Positions 8,457-18,279 of a stretch of DNA of 64,000 nt are shown piece after piece. Where the stretch lies: contig CBDFLD010000015.1 of assembly GCA_965249005.1 (NCBI GenBank), forward strand, positions 1 through 64,000, given 5' to 3'. The position numbers and the translations under genes were made by a program. Under the pieces are notes generated by a model. The model was not told the origin of the DNA, did no database searches, and saw nothing but the letters and a program-made list of their open reading frames with translations. How positions within the stretch are numbered: the first letter of the stretch is position 1; every line of letters starts with the position of its first letter. This DNA comes from CBDFLD01 sp965249005. GTDB lineage: Bacteria > Acidobacteriota > UBA6911.

Positions 8457-9062
8457 CTATCGGCTTTTCGTACGGTATATCTCAGCATAGATGCGTCGAA
8501 GTGGGGCGACGCAGTAATGTTGGATCGCATCCATAAGGACATTTGCATCCGCGACGATCTCATCGACGTGCTCCTTCCTGACGCGAAAGGCAACGCGGAC
8601 GATGTCTGCCCTGCCCTGTCGCTCTTCCACCGTGATGCTATTGTCCTGCGTGGGATTCAAATCAAATATGTCACAGTTCCGAACACCGTCGAGTTTCTTG
8701 CCCTCTCCCACCTGTTCTTCGCGAACTCCTTCGTAGTAATGTGCGAGTCGATGGACCAACTCATCGTAGTCGAACTCCGCTACCTTATTATTGACGCTGA
8801 CTTCCAACAGGCACCCCCCCCCATCCAGTTCCACCGAAAGGCCGTACGTGAAGTCGAGGTCTCCTTTGTTGAACTTGATTCGGTGCCCTGACTCATCATG
8901 AAACCGTTTGAGTTCTTCCGGGATCTTGATCGATGGGTCCTCCGCCATACGTTCGCTCGTGATATAGTAATCGCTCACGCTGAGGTACCACTGGTCGATA
9001 ATGGATGCCAATGCATCGTCTATGAGATTCTTGTGCTTCTGAAAGATTTTCGTGCCAGCCAA
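8457..9062 (-). CDS. Uncharacterised cytosolic protein
   Basis: I do not recognise this 201-residue protein. It has no signal peptide or membrane segment and is rich in charged residues, with a mixed alpha/beta look: a helical N-terminal third (FQKHKNLIDDALASIIDQW), a central strand-rich part (DLDFTYGLSVELDGGGCLL) and a helical end. Codon use looks like that of neighbouring genes and the frame is clean. The start is a TTG with GAGAGGG about ten bases upstream; a later start at Met39 is possible. It is transcribed divergently from the TonB receptor, but nothing links the two functionally. Confidence 0.7.
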   Translation of the reverse strand: MAGTKIFQKHKNLIDDALASIIDQWYLSVSDYYITSERMAEDPSIKIPEELKRFHDESGHRIKFNKGDLDFTYGLSVELDGGGCLLEVSVNNKVAEFDYDELVHRLAHYYEGVREEQVGEGKKLDGVRNCDIFDLNPTQDNSITVEERQGRADIVRVAFRVRKEHVDEIVADANVLMDAIQHYCVAPLRRIYAEIYRTKSR

Positions 9063-9375
9063 CGTAATAGACCCTCTCGTTTGAACCAGTTAGACCCATA
9101 GTGCCGCCCACTCTCTCCGACAAGTAAGGTCCTACCGACTACAGGAAACGTGCGTGCATTGACGAATAAGGATGCTTAGTATACCACGTAAGAAGGTTAG
9201 TCCGGAGTACTTACGGCACGGATCGTCTGCAGCTGCCGCCTGGCATAAAGGCATCGTCGTTTGTACCGGGACGCGGTGGTTCTCTTGCAGCGAGATTCAT
9301 TTCAGAGTAATTTTAGACCTACGGTTCGGACTAGATCGGGGCGATCGCAAACCGATCGCAAACCATGGAGGTGCT
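9063..9375. other. Divergent intergenic region with an 11-bp tandem repeat
   Basis: It separates the orphan gene from the TonB receptor and should hold both promoters, though I could not assign convincing boxes. Just before the receptor ribosome site the unit CGATCGCAAAC occurs twice in tandem (9342-9352 and 9353-9363). An in-frame extension of the receptor frame into this region has no signal-peptide logic and is probably not translated. Confidence 0.5.
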
Positions 9376-11661
9376 TTGAAACGGTTCCTTGCGGGCTGTC
9401 TTGCCAGCCTGACCCTGATCGCGTCTGTACCATATTCGATGGCGAACCCTCGGCCTGCAAGGGTTCGCATCGTTGATGAAAACGATAAACCCGTGTCCTT
9501 TGCTCACGTTCAGATTCTGCAGGCCGACGGCACGACGCTCAACCTCCGAGCGAATGATGTCGGTGAATTCTCGCTAGATGGGGATTGGCGAGCCACACTG
9601 CCAGCCGAGATTAGGATTTTCGCCGCTGGCTACACCATCGGCAGTCTCAGGATCGCGGAGGAATCGGCGCTCAGTTCTCCGATCGTTCTTCGAACCGCGC
9701 GCGTGGGAGATTCCGTAACCGTCACTGCCGCGCGGGCCGAGCTGCCCCTGACACGATCCACCAATAGCGTGATCCTGCTCTCCAGCCACGAGCAACGGGT
9801 GAGTCCCGCCCAAACGCTCGACGATCTGCTACGGAAGATTCCAGGCTTCACACTCTTTCGACGTTCGAGCAGTTTGGTGGCCCATCCTACGTCGCAGGGC
9901 GTTTCGTTGCGCGGGGTGGGACCCAGTGGGGTTAGCCGGAGTCTCGTGCTTGCCGACGGGATTCCGCTGAGCGATCCGTTTGGTGGATGGGTGCACTGGG
10001 CGCGTGTTCCCCGGATTTCGCTGGAACGGGTCGAGATTCTCAGGGGTGGCGCATCGGAGCTCTACGGAACCGGTGCCCTGGGGGGTGTGATTCAGCTGCT
10101 CCGGCGCGACCCAGCTCCGAAGACCCTCCGGGCCACCGCCTCTTGGGGCTCCTTCCGAGACAGCGAATACGCACTCTACGCCTCTCACCAAACCGGCCAC
10201 CATTCGATGGCCCTCTCCGGTCAGTTCTTTCGCACAGAGGGCTTCGTTCAAGTACCCGAGTCGCAGAGGGGTGCCATTGACATCGCTGCACGGAGTAAGT
10301 CGCTTGCCATGGAAGCCGAATGGCGTTACCAGTGGAAGGAGCACCGAGAGCTGTTTGCGCGGGTTTCGATGTTTTCAGAAAAAAGAGGCAACGGAACTCC
10401 GTTGCAGAACAACGACACCCAGATTCGATCCATGGTGCTAGGAACCCGCTTCCTTACCGGCGCGAGCAACGAATGGAGCATTCAGAGCTTTCTACAGGGT
10501 GAGACCTTCGATTCGACGTTCTCGGCAATCCGTGGCGGGCGAGAGGTCGAATTTCTCACTCGGGCACAGCGGGTGCCGTCCACCAGCCTGGGAGTCCAAG
10601 GACTGTGGAAAAGGGGAATCGGGGACAGTCATTTACTTCTAGCCGGGATCGATTACCAGCACATCAAGGGCGCCAGTGACGAACGATCCTTCTTTGGGGA
10701 GCGAGCGACCGGAGCGACGCGTATTGATGGACGCCAAGATCTATCGGGATATTACATCCAAGACCTTTTTCAACCCACACGCAGGCTGCAACTCGTTTTC
10801 GGTGCCCGTTTCGATCACTGGAAAAACCACGACGCGTTCTTTTTCGACCAGCGCTTCTCGACGGGAAACGTCACCAGCCAGTCGCTCCCTCCCCGGAACC
10901 ACTACGCAGCCAGTCCAAAAGCAGGGGCAAGGCTAGAATGGAACTCTGAGCTTTCTCTTCGTTCATCTGTTTCCTGGTCCTTTCGGGCACCGACGCTCAA
11001 CGAGCTTTATCGTCCATTCCGCGTAGGAAACGTCGTGACAAACGCGAACCCGGATCTGGACCCTGAGCGAGCAGCGACCGCAGAGTTCGGGATCGATTAT
11101 GGCCTGACCCAGCCACTTGCTATCCGTGGTACCTTCTTCTGGACCGAAATCGCCAACAGCATCGCGAACGTGACGACCTCGATCCAGACTGATTTGATCA
11201 TCCGGCAGCGTCAGAACCTGGGCACCACACGCAGCCGCGGGATCGAGTTGGATGTGTCCTATCAACTCAGTCCTACTTGGCTGTTGTCTGCCGGTTACTT
11301 CCTGTCTGATTCACGAGTCCTAGACGCACCCCAAAGTCCCGAACTGGCCGGTCTGAGAATCCCTCAGGTGCCCAGGCACCAAGGGGTACTGGAGGCCCTC
11401 TATCAAGATCAGGGCCGATTCTACGTCAACGTTCTACTCCGAATAACCGGAGAACAATTCGATGACGATTTGAACCAGTTTCCGCTGAGCGGCTATCCGC
11501 TGATGGATTTTGGAGTGGGCAAGTCCGTGAACAGCATAGCGGAGATTTTCGTCGCCGTGGAGAACCTATTCGATCGCGAATACCCGGTCGGACGGACACC
11601 GGTTGAGAGAATCGGTACACCGCGCCGCATCCACGGGGGCATCCGGATCCGGGTGAACTAA
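9376..11661 (+). CDS. TonB-dependent outer-membrane receptor
   Basis: This 761-residue protein takes up an unknown ligand through the outer membrane using TonB energy. The TTG start at 9376 has GGAGG six bases upstream and opens directly into a signal peptide (KRFLAGCLASLTLIASVPYSMA). A carboxypeptidase-regulatory-like beta domain follows (~25-110), then the plug (VSLRGVGPSGVSRSLVLADG, VEILRGGASELYGTGALGG), then the 22-strand barrel with the typical C-terminal NLFDREYPVG and a final beta strand. A much longer upstream in-frame reading lacks a ribosome site. No riboswitch or operon partner points to the ligand. Confidence 0.92.
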   Translation: MKRFLAGCLASLTLIASVPYSMANPRPARVRIVDENDKPVSFAHVQILQADGTTLNLRANDVGEFSLDGDWRATLPAEIRIFAAGYTIGSLRIAEESALSSPIVLRTARVGDSVTVTAARAELPLTRSTNSVILLSSHEQRVSPAQTLDDLLRKIPGFTLFRRSSSLVAHPTSQGVSLRGVGPSGVSRSLVLADGIPLSDPFGGWVHWARVPRISLERVEILRGGASELYGTGALGGVIQLLRRDPAPKTLRATASWGSFRDSEYALYASHQTGHHSMALSGQFFRTEGFVQVPESQRGAIDIAARSKSLAMEAEWRYQWKEHRELFARVSMFSEKRGNGTPLQNNDTQIRSMVLGTRFLTGASNEWSIQSFLQGETFDSTFSAIRGGREVEFLTRAQRVPSTSLGVQGLWKRGIGDSHLLLAGIDYQHIKGASDERSFFGERATGATRIDGRQDLSGYYIQDLFQPTRRLQLVFGARFDHWKNHDAFFFDQRFSTGNVTSQSLPPRNHYAASPKAGARLEWNSELSLRSSVSWSFRAPTLNELYRPFRVGNVVTNANPDLDPERAATAEFGIDYGLTQPLAIRGTFFWTEIANSIANVTTSIQTDLIIRQRQNLGTTRSRGIELDVSYQLSPTWLLSAGYFLSDSRVLDAPQSPELAGLRIPQVPRHQGVLEALYQDQGRFYVNVLLRITGEQFDDDLNQFPLSGYPLMDFGVGKSVNSIAEIFVAVENLFDREYPVGRTPVERIGTPRRIHGGIRIRVN

Positions 11662-11705
11662 TTACCCTCGTTCTTGTCCGGACGTGAAGTGGTGGAGACA
11701 GGCTG

Positions 11706-12683
11706 TTATGGTCTACGATCCAGGGTGCGCAATACCGCGTCGTGCAGCAGACCATTGGTCGCCACCACGCCACGATTCGCTACCAGTAGCGAGCCCTGTC
11801 CAAAGTCGAGAGGCTTCCCAAGAGTGTCACTCACGCGGCCCCCGGCTTCCAACACAATAAGAGCACCGGGTGCATGGTCCCATATCCTTTCCTGGTAAGA
11901 CTCGTCGGTCGGCAGGCGCAAATAGATCTCAGCATCTCCGCGCGCCACCACTGCGTATTTAGCCTGGCTGTCCATCCGCACCGATGCGGATTCGACCTTC
12001 AGTTCCCTTGCCACTCTCTGGAATTCGGAATGTGAGCTATGTCCGGACTCGACGGACTCGCAAAACCGGGCGAGGGCTGAATTCCCTTGAGGACTCACCT
12101 GGATGCGAGTTGTCGGCGCATCGGCGAACAGCGACGTCACGTACGCCCCTTGATCCTTCACCGCGTAGAACAACGCGCCGCTCGATCCATCTGCGACAGG
12201 TATGTTGGGGCATCCAAGTGCCGCCACCACAACCTTGCCTTCCTCCACAAGGGCCAAGGAAATCGCATATTGCTCTCTACGCAAGAATCCTTTGGTGCCA
12301 TCGATCGGATCCAACGTCCAGAATCGATTCTCTCCCTCTTCGGTAGTGCCCAAATCAATCCATTCGAGCACGTCGCTTTCGGGGGCATCGCGCCGGGTTG
12401 TCTCCTGGACTGCACTGACGACTCGACTCCGGAGATCCTCATTTTCCGCTTGCCTCAGCGACTCGCTGTCTTCTTCGGCGATGATCGGGTCGCTTGGGAA
12501 CGAAGCACGTATATGACGACAGATCAGGGCTTGGGCTCCAAAGTCCGCCACCGTCGCTGGGCTTCGATCCCTCTTTTCGAGAACGGCAATATCTATCTGA
12601 TGCTGAACGAACCTGCACAGCGGTGCTGCTTCCCGAAGTGCATCTCGAGCCAGTTGCAGCTCGTTTTTGTAATGACTCTTCAT
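11706..12683 (-). CDS. 3'(2'),5'-bisphosphate nucleotidase, HAL2/CysQ-like
   Basis: This is a member of the inositol monophosphatase superfamily that probably hydrolyses PAP to AMP, relieving inhibition of sulfate activation and reduction. Metal-binding motifs are complete: EED (residues ~73-75), WTLDPIDGTKGFLR, and IWDHAPGALIVLEAGG. The form GTKGFLRREQYAISLALVEEG resembles the HAL2/SAL1 branch more than plain inositol phosphatases. ATG at 12683 is preceded by an in-frame TTG. Convergent with the TonB receptor. The sulfur link to the cysM operon 4 kb away is suggestive, not proof. Confidence 0.82.
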   Translation of the reverse strand: MKSHYKNELQLARDALREAAPLCRFVQHQIDIAVLEKRDRSPATVADFGAQALICRHIRASFPSDPIIAEEDSESLRQAENEDLRSRVVSAVQETTRRDAPESDVLEWIDLGTTEEGENRFWTLDPIDGTKGFLRREQYAISLALVEEGKVVVAALGCPNIPVADGSSGALFYAVKDQGAYVTSLFADAPTTRIQVSPQGNSALARFCESVESGHSSHSEFQRVARELKVESASVRMDSQAKYAVVARGDAEIYLRLPTDESYQERIWDHAPGALIVLEAGGRVSDTLGKPLDFGQGSLLVANRGVVATNGLLHDAVLRTLDRRP

Positions 12684-12734
12684 CAATCGATCTATCGTCC
12701 TCTTCTCCGGGGTGCTTTAGAGGCATGAATCAAC

Positions 12735-15700
12735 TTACGGCACCTGCTGAGCTGGGACGGCCGAAAGAACGGACAAGTTCGTCGTCCCAAAGAGAGCGAA
12801 GCTCAAGAGTCCAGTTGCAGAGGTAATGCGAAAGTAGCCCGCGCTCATACTGGGCAGGTTTGGCAGGTATTCCGTCAATAACCGAGATGTCCTCTCCTTG
12901 CCTCCCAGTTGGACCGTTGTCGATTGGATGAGGTTTCCCGATGAGTCGAACACCTCCAGCAAGAAACTGCTGGCGGTCATCGTGGGATTCAAAACCGCCA
13001 ATCCCGTAAAAAAGGTCCCGTTGCTAGCAACTTGACTGAAAACCGCATTCGTGGTCAACGTCGCCACCAAAGGCAACACCGCCGCAAAGGTCGTGCGATT
13101 CGGATCCCCAAACACGACACTGCCTCCGATCTCAGCTGTATCACTCGTGATCTCCAAGTAGCCTTGAATCAGGTTTTCTGGATCTGGGACCACCAGGAAA
13201 TCTTGCGCATCAATGAACACCTTGCCGCCTTTGTCCAGCCCCATGATGCGCGTGCCCAAAGTGTTCCCGTCGTCACCGATGAATCGAAACAGGAGGGTCG
13301 CATCCACATTGGTGAAGTTGATGACCGTCACGGTAGATCTCCACGGTCCCCCCACCACATACTGTGGTGAGTAGATGATTTTGGTCCCCTTCGTAACATC
13401 CTGTCCGTTGACGCCCTCGACGAACTCCCCGACCTTCCCGAGATACTCAAAAGCCACAACGGGATTATCCGCGGAACCGCGCACGTGCATGTCGCTGCTG
13501 AAAACCTCAGTTCCCGGGTAGAGCGACGAGAGCGCCTCTACAATGGCTCCGTTGGGGGCCAGGCTCCGCGCCGCCGTAGCCTGCACGGAACCGTCACCCG
13601 CAACCAAATCAAGTGTAACCAAGGTCGAACTCTCGTCCGGGTTCGCGACGTGCACTTGCGTAAACCCCTCGTGTTCGACCTCCGGGAGCACAAAGTCGGT
13701 CACGCGATCGGAAGATACGGTTGCCCCGTCCAGGACACTCAGAGTGCTGTTGAAGACCAGGAAGAACCCTACGGTTTCGGCAACTGTGCTCTGGACACTA
13801 AACCAACCCCTCGGATTCAGTACGGTCAGACCACTTCCAAAGACTTCCGAATCAATCATGGCCAGCTGGTTTTTGGCAGCCAAGTTCTTCAACACAGGAT
13901 TCGCAACTCCTGGACCCGAGATCAAAGATCCGTCGGCATGGAACGCGGTGAAACCGAGAAACCCGTCGGTGTTGGAAAGATTGGCGACCGCTATTCCAGT
14001 AAACTCGCTGGTGTCCAGGCTGTTATTGACGCTCTCGGTGGTAACGAGACGGGGGAAGAAGAGTGTAGAAGTGAATTCCGGTTCAAAGGGATCGATACGG
14101 ACAAAAAAGCCATCTGTGGCACCGCCTCCGAAAGCAGTCTGGACCGGTTCGACGATAGGAAAGTCGGTCGATCGAGTTTCCCCGGAGAGATAGATGTTTC
14201 CCATCGCGTCGACCGACAACCCGAGGGCCGTATCGTCGGATGTTCCCCCCAGGTAAGTCGAGAAGATCAGCGTCTGCCCTCCAGACGAGAATCGCGTGAC
14301 AAACACATCCGTCAGACCAAACGCCGATGCCTGGATTGCATTCGCGACCGGGAAATCCACGGACGTCGTGGACCCAGCCAAATAGCAGTCCCCGTTTGAA
14401 TCAACGGAAATGGCATTGGCCTCGTCATCGCCACTACCGCCAAGATAGGTCGATCGGGTAACCGCAGGTGCTGCGCTGGAAAAGGAGGTGAGAAAGGCGT
14501 CCAGCCTGCCGTTGTTCGAGGACTGGAACGCGTTGGCGGTGACCGGGAAATCGGCCGAGCGGGTACGGCCCGTCACGTGGGCGGTTCCCATATTGTCCAC
14601 CACCAAGGCATTGGCGGTATCGTCATCGCTACCACCCAGGTAGGTTGCAAACACGAAACCGCTCCCGTCCGCGGAAAGCCCGAGCACGAAAGCGTCGGTG
14701 TTTCCGGCAAGACGCTCCTGGAATGGATTGAAGGTGGGAAAGTTCAGCGAGCTCGTAAAACCCGTCACATAGGCCCGCCCGGCGGCATCAATCTCAACGG
14801 CCTGGGCTCCGTCCAGGTCGCTTCCGCCGAGGTAGGTGGAGTAGCGGAGGCTCTGTCCCCCGGCGGCGAGTCGGGTGACAAAAGCATCGGAGACTCCCCG
14901 AAGCACCGGCTGAAGCGCAGATTGAAGTGGAAAATCGATCGACGAGGTCTGTCCGGCAACGTGGATGGAGCCACCGACATCGACGTCGATACCCGTAATC
15001 ACGTCAAAATCATTCCCTCCCAGGTACGTCGCATAGTTCACCGAATCACCGTCTGTCGAGATCTGTGCGATGAAACCGTCCCCGCCGCCCGAGTTCATGT
15101 TGCGGATCGGGGAAACCAGCGGAAAGTTCTGAGAGAATGTCCACCCCGCCAAAAACACTTCTCCTGAGTTCTCGTCCACAAAGATCGACGACGCAGAGTC
15201 AAATTCACTTCCACCCAGATACGTGGAGTACAACAGCGTCGTACCGTCGGCGGAAAGCTTTGACACGAACGTATCCCCCTTGCCCGCCGGATTGGGAAAC
15301 AGGGATGACTCGACCGGAAAGTCCGTGGAGAAGGTCTGGCCCGCTAAATACAATTCGCCCTTTGCGTTGACTGCTGAAGCCGCCACGCTGTCGCTGGCGG
15401 CGCCTCCGAGGTACGAAGAGAAACCAATGATGGGATCAATCACCAGTGCATACTCGGGATCATACGGTCCATCCAGGGCAAACCCATACCGCTTTGCAAC
15501 GGGATCCAGGGTAAAACGGCAGGCGACTTCACGTCGGCCTTGGTCGGTCTGCTGAAACGCCAGAGGCTTTGTCTCTAGAAGCTGACCACGGGCCGTTTCG
15601 ATGACGAGATTTCCTTCTTCATCGAGACGGAGCCATCGCGCGCCATCGAGCGCGACCGATATAGTATCGACGTCCCCGCCGCGCTTCACGGTATAGATGG

Positions 15701-16211
15701 ACTCCAACATTCCCTTGGTCCCGGAAAAGGTCACATCCACATGGTCGTAGATTTCTCGATAAACCACGGAAGCATAGGACGGAACTGCCGTCTGCCACTG
15801 TGACGGATCTTCACCAAGACAATAATTGAAGCGCGCCGGCATCAAACTGCCGCCCAGTATCTGGACCGTCCGATTGGATTCATGGAAGCTGAGGCGTAGC
15901 TCCGGCCCCCGGGACCCCGAATCTCTCGCCAGATCCACGGGGCCAGCCAGGGCGATCCACACCTCGCTTTTTAGGAAATAGATGCTCTCCCGGTTCGTTT
16001 TGACCGTATATCGAACGAGCGGATCCAACTGGCCGAGGTTCGGAACGAAATGAATTGCGCCCGGCTCGAACGGATGGATTCCCTGGGGCAGCGTCGTTGC
16101 GGAGCCAAACAATCGTTCCCGGGCCGGCACAGGAGATGAGCAACCGAGCGATCCCAGGACAAGAATTGCTAACAAGTAAACGCAAACGAGGTATTGAGTT
16201 GGGCGTGGCAT
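12735..16211 (-). CDS. Large SBBP-repeat beta-propeller surface protein
   Basis: The 1158 residues begin with a hydrophobic leader ending LVLGSLGC, an imperfect lipobox. Residues ~45-260 resemble the conserved domain that precedes SBBP repeats in many secreted proteins. From about residue 275 to 760 at least nine repeats of ~55 residues follow, each of the form YSTYLGG-x-D-D-x-A followed by VD-x-G-x-x-Y-x-AG-x-T-x-S-x-DFP. The last ~370 residues are strand-rich, without a motif I recognise. It is presumably exported and exposed on the cell surface; the ligand is unknown. Proteins of this kind are frequent in Acidobacteriota and related phyla. Confidence 0.85.
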   Translation of the reverse strand: MPRPTQYLVCVYLLAILVLGSLGCSSPVPARERLFGSATTLPQGIHPFEPGAIHFVPNLGQLDPLVRYTVKTNRESIYFLKSEVWIALAGPVDLARDSGSRGPELRLSFHESNRTVQILGGSLMPARFNYCLGEDPSQWQTAVPSYASVVYREIYDHVDVTFSGTKGMLESIYTVKRGGDVDTISVALDGARWLRLDEEGNLVIETARGQLLETKPLAFQQTDQGRREVACRFTLDPVAKRYGFALDGPYDPEYALVIDPIIGFSSYLGGAASDSVAASAVNAKGELYLAGQTFSTDFPVESSLFPNPAGKGDTFVSKLSADGTTLLYSTYLGGSEFDSASSIFVDENSGEVFLAGWTFSQNFPLVSPIRNMNSGGGDGFIAQISTDGDSVNYATYLGGNDFDVITGIDVDVGGSIHVAGQTSSIDFPLQSALQPVLRGVSDAFVTRLAAGGQSLRYSTYLGGSDLDGAQAVEIDAAGRAYVTGFTSSLNFPTFNPFQERLAGNTDAFVLGLSADGSGFVFATYLGGSDDDTANALVVDNMGTAHVTGRTRSADFPVTANAFQSSNNGRLDAFLTSFSSAAPAVTRSTYLGGSGDDEANAISVDSNGDCYLAGSTTSVDFPVANAIQASAFGLTDVFVTRFSSGGQTLIFSTYLGGTSDDTALGLSVDAMGNIYLSGETRSTDFPIVEPVQTAFGGGATDGFFVRIDPFEPEFTSTLFFPRLVTTESVNNSLDTSEFTGIAVANLSNTDGFLGFTAFHADGSLISGPGVANPVLKNLAAKNQLAMIDSEVFGSGLTVLNPRGWFSVQSTVAETVGFFLVFNSTLSVLDGATVSSDRVTDFVLPEVEHEGFTQVHVANPDESSTLVTLDLVAGDGSVQATAARSLAPNGAIVEALSSLYPGTEVFSSDMHVRGSADNPVVAFEYLGKVGEFVEGVNGQDVTKGTKIIYSPQYVVGGPWRSTVTVINFTNVDATLLFRFIGDDGNTLGTRIMGLDKGGKVFIDAQDFLVVPDPENLIQGYLEITSDTAEIGGSVVFGDPNRTTFAAVLPLVATLTTNAVFSQVASNGTFFTGLAVLNPTMTASSFLLEVFDSSGNLIQSTTVQLGGKERTSRLLTEYLPNLPSMSAGYFRITSATGLLSFALFGTTNLSVLSAVPAQQVP

Positions 16212-16262
16212 GATCTACATCAGACTCAGGTCTATCAAACTTCCTCGAGGTCCATCGGCAGG

Positions 16263-16293
16263 AAAAAAAAAGCGACGGGCTAGAGCCCGCCGC
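16263..16293 (-). terminator. Intrinsic terminator of the radical SAM gene
   Basis: On the minus strand a GC-rich stem (GCG, then CGGGCT pairing AGCCCG) is followed by nine T. It lies about 30-60 bases after the radical SAM stop at 16324, and just upstream of the SBBP gene start at 16211, so it isolates the two transcripts. Confidence 0.85.
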
Positions 16294-16323
16294 CTGGTGT
16301 ATCTGAAGCCTCCTCTTAGGACA

Positions 16324-18279
16324 TCACAAGTTGATCTGCACGAGATCTTCTTGCTTTTCTCCCAGCACCATCTCGCGGTACATGCGACGGGCCACCAACT
16401 CCTCCTCGTGCGCGTTTTCCGGGGAATCCTGCTTCTCACGCACTCGGGCTGCGGCTACTGGGTCGATCTTCAGATTGTGTTCGAAGTTTTCGAGCTCCAC
16501 CGGCTTGTTGTTGGCGTAGATGGCATGCCGTCCTTTTTCCTTGTACCACTTGGACACGGTGGCATTCGCATGCATTTTCTCGATAATATTCCGCCAGCCA
16601 ACGCCGGTGTTGTAGGCACAAAAAGAGATTTCTCCCTCCTGCGTCCCGTAGGGAATAATGCACATTTCCGTCCTGCGGAAGTCGTAGTTGAAGAGATCCT
16701 GAAACCACATGCCGGCCACAAAGAGGAAATTCCATGGATCTTTGCGGCGGTCGACCCCATCGCCATAACTTCGCCCGGTAGCCGCGAACGTCTTGTCGAA
16801 CTTCTTGAGCATATCGAGGAAGCTGAAGCTCCGAGGTGCCTTGAAGGAATTGAAATTCTTGATCAAAGCCAACGCCATTAGGGCGTTCGTGAAGGACTTT
16901 TTCCGTGCCGCGTCGGTTATTTTCTGCATGTCTTTGACGAGGCCAGGAATGTTGATGAATTCCGACACCGCGGCTCGTTCCTTTGTCTCTTTGTTGATCA
17001 TGATCGCGGTCCCAACCCCGCAGTTGGGATGGCAGCCGCAACTCATTTGGCCCCAGTCTGCCTGCGGCCCGTGAACAAGATCCGCATAGTCGGAAAACGC
17101 ACTCATGAGCGAGATCGGAAACCAATCACGTGTCGGCTCGGTGATGCCTACCTGATCCTTGACGTCACGTGCCATGTGCGACAGCGTATAACGCTGCCGA
17201 TGCCGCCTCTCGTCAGTGATCTCCTCATCCCGACCCGTGAAAGACACGGGCTGAAAAGAAACGAACGCGATCTTTTTGGGATTATCCATGGCGAATTCAA
17301 TGACCGGTCCCACCTGGTCGTTGTTGATCGAATTCACAAGGGTCGTAACCAGCACGATCTCTATCCCCGCCGCGTGAAGATTGTTGATCGCGCGAAGCTT
17401 GATATCGAACAGATTCCCAATTTTTCGGTGTCCGTTGGCATCGTTGCCTATCCCATCAAATTGCAGGTACGCATAGCGAAGTCCGGCCTCGTACGCTCGG
17501 CGCGCAAAATCCAGGTCCTTCGCGAATTCTATCCCGTTGGTCGCACATTGAACACTGTTGTAGCCAACCTTCCGCGAATAGGATATCGCATCGAAAAAGT
17601 AAGGGGACAGCGTGGGTTCACCCCCGGAGAACTGAATGGACATCTGCCTCCGCGGCTTGATAGAGATTGCATTGTCTAGGATTTCTTTGATGTCCTCCCA
17701 GCTGAGTTCGTGGACGAAGCCAACCTGGTTGGCGTCCATGAAGCAAGGATCGCACATCATGTTGCAGCGATTTGTCAGGTCAACCGTAAGCACCGATCCT
17801 CGGCCGTACTTGATCGTGCTCGAACCGTGATTGTGCAACCGTTCGTCATTGTGGGCATCGATGTCTCGACCTGGATACATCGCCTCCACGTGTTCGAGGA
17901 ACTTCTTGTCTACCGCCATCATATCCTCGAAACGTCCGTGCTTCGGGCACTCTTTGACCATCCATACCTGGCCGTCACGCTCTATGATGGTTGCCTTGAT
18001 CTCGCCTACTTTTTCATTGATGAGAATCTTATAGTCGACCTCTCCATCGAGGATCTTCTTTCTCACCTCAATCACGCATTTTGGGCAAAGGGAATCTGTA
18101 CTTCGAGGCCATCCCAGGGGTGGCTTCGACTTCTGCCAGGACTTCTGAAGGGGCTTGTCGGACCACTTTGGGATAAATGACGGGTTTGGCTTGTACTTAT
18201 TGAAGAACTGAATCACACCGAAAGCGCTTGCGGCTGTGACCGACATTGCCTTCTCAAAGTATTTCACTGGTCGATACAT
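16324..18279 (-). CDS. Radical SAM enzyme of the tetraether/membrane-spanning lipid synthase (Tes/MSS) type
   Basis: The protein resembles the family that joins lipid tails into membrane-spanning lipids. With ATG at 18279 (AGGAG about ten bases upstream) it has 651 residues. An N-terminal metal site CPKC (65/68) pairs with ECPKHG near 111-116. The radical SAM cluster is CNMMCDPC at Cys172, 176 and 179 (CX3CX2C), followed by SIQFSGGEPTLSP. Further cysteines in MSCGCHPNCGVGT and in the C-terminal TEMCIIPYG/ISFCAYN segments fit the extra clusters of the Tes family. It is transcribed alone, between its own promoter and terminator. Family membership is fairly sure; the lipid substrate is inferred. 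Confidence 0.78.
   Translation of the reverse strand: MYRPVKYFEKAMSVTAASAFGVIQFFNKYKPNPSFIPKWSDKPLQKSWQKSKPPLGWPRSTDSLCPKCVIEVRKKILDGEVDYKILINEKVGEIKATIIERDGQVWMVKECPKHGRFEDMMAVDKKFLEHVEAMYPGRDIDAHNDERLHNHGSSTIKYGRGSVLTVDLTNRCNMMCDPCFMDANQVGFVHELSWEDIKEILDNAISIKPRRQMSIQFSGGEPTLSPYFFDAISYSRKVGYNSVQCATNGIEFAKDLDFARRAYEAGLRYAYLQFDGIGNDANGHRKIGNLFDIKLRAINNLHAAGIEIVLVTTLVNSINNDQVGPVIEFAMDNPKKIAFVSFQPVSFTGRDEEITDERRHRQRYTLSHMARDVKDQVGITEPTRDWFPISLMSAFSDYADLVHGPQADWGQMSCGCHPNCGVGTAIMINKETKERAAVSEFINIPGLVKDMQKITDAARKKSFTNALMALALIKNFNSFKAPRSFSFLDMLKKFDKTFAATGRSYGDGVDRRKDPWNFLFVAGMWFQDLFNYDFRRTEMCIIPYGTQEGEISFCAYNTGVGWRNIIEKMHANATVSKWYKEKGRHAIYANNKPVELENFEHNLKIDPVAAARVREKQDSPENAHEEELVARRMYREMVLGEKQEDLVQINL

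Noticed and set aside
8099..8536. 145-codon plus-strand open frame
   Set aside because: It has no ribosome site, its composition is odd, and it overlaps the cysM promoter and the end of a better-supported gene.
9172..9375. 68-codon N-terminal extension of the TonB receptor
   Set aside because: The signal peptide and GGAGG support TTG 9376 as the start; the extension would bury the signal.
13485..14399. 304-codon plus-strand open frame inside the SBBP gene
   Set aside because: It is a shadow of the repeat protein; the amino-acid composition is Arg- and Gly-rich and unlike a real protein.
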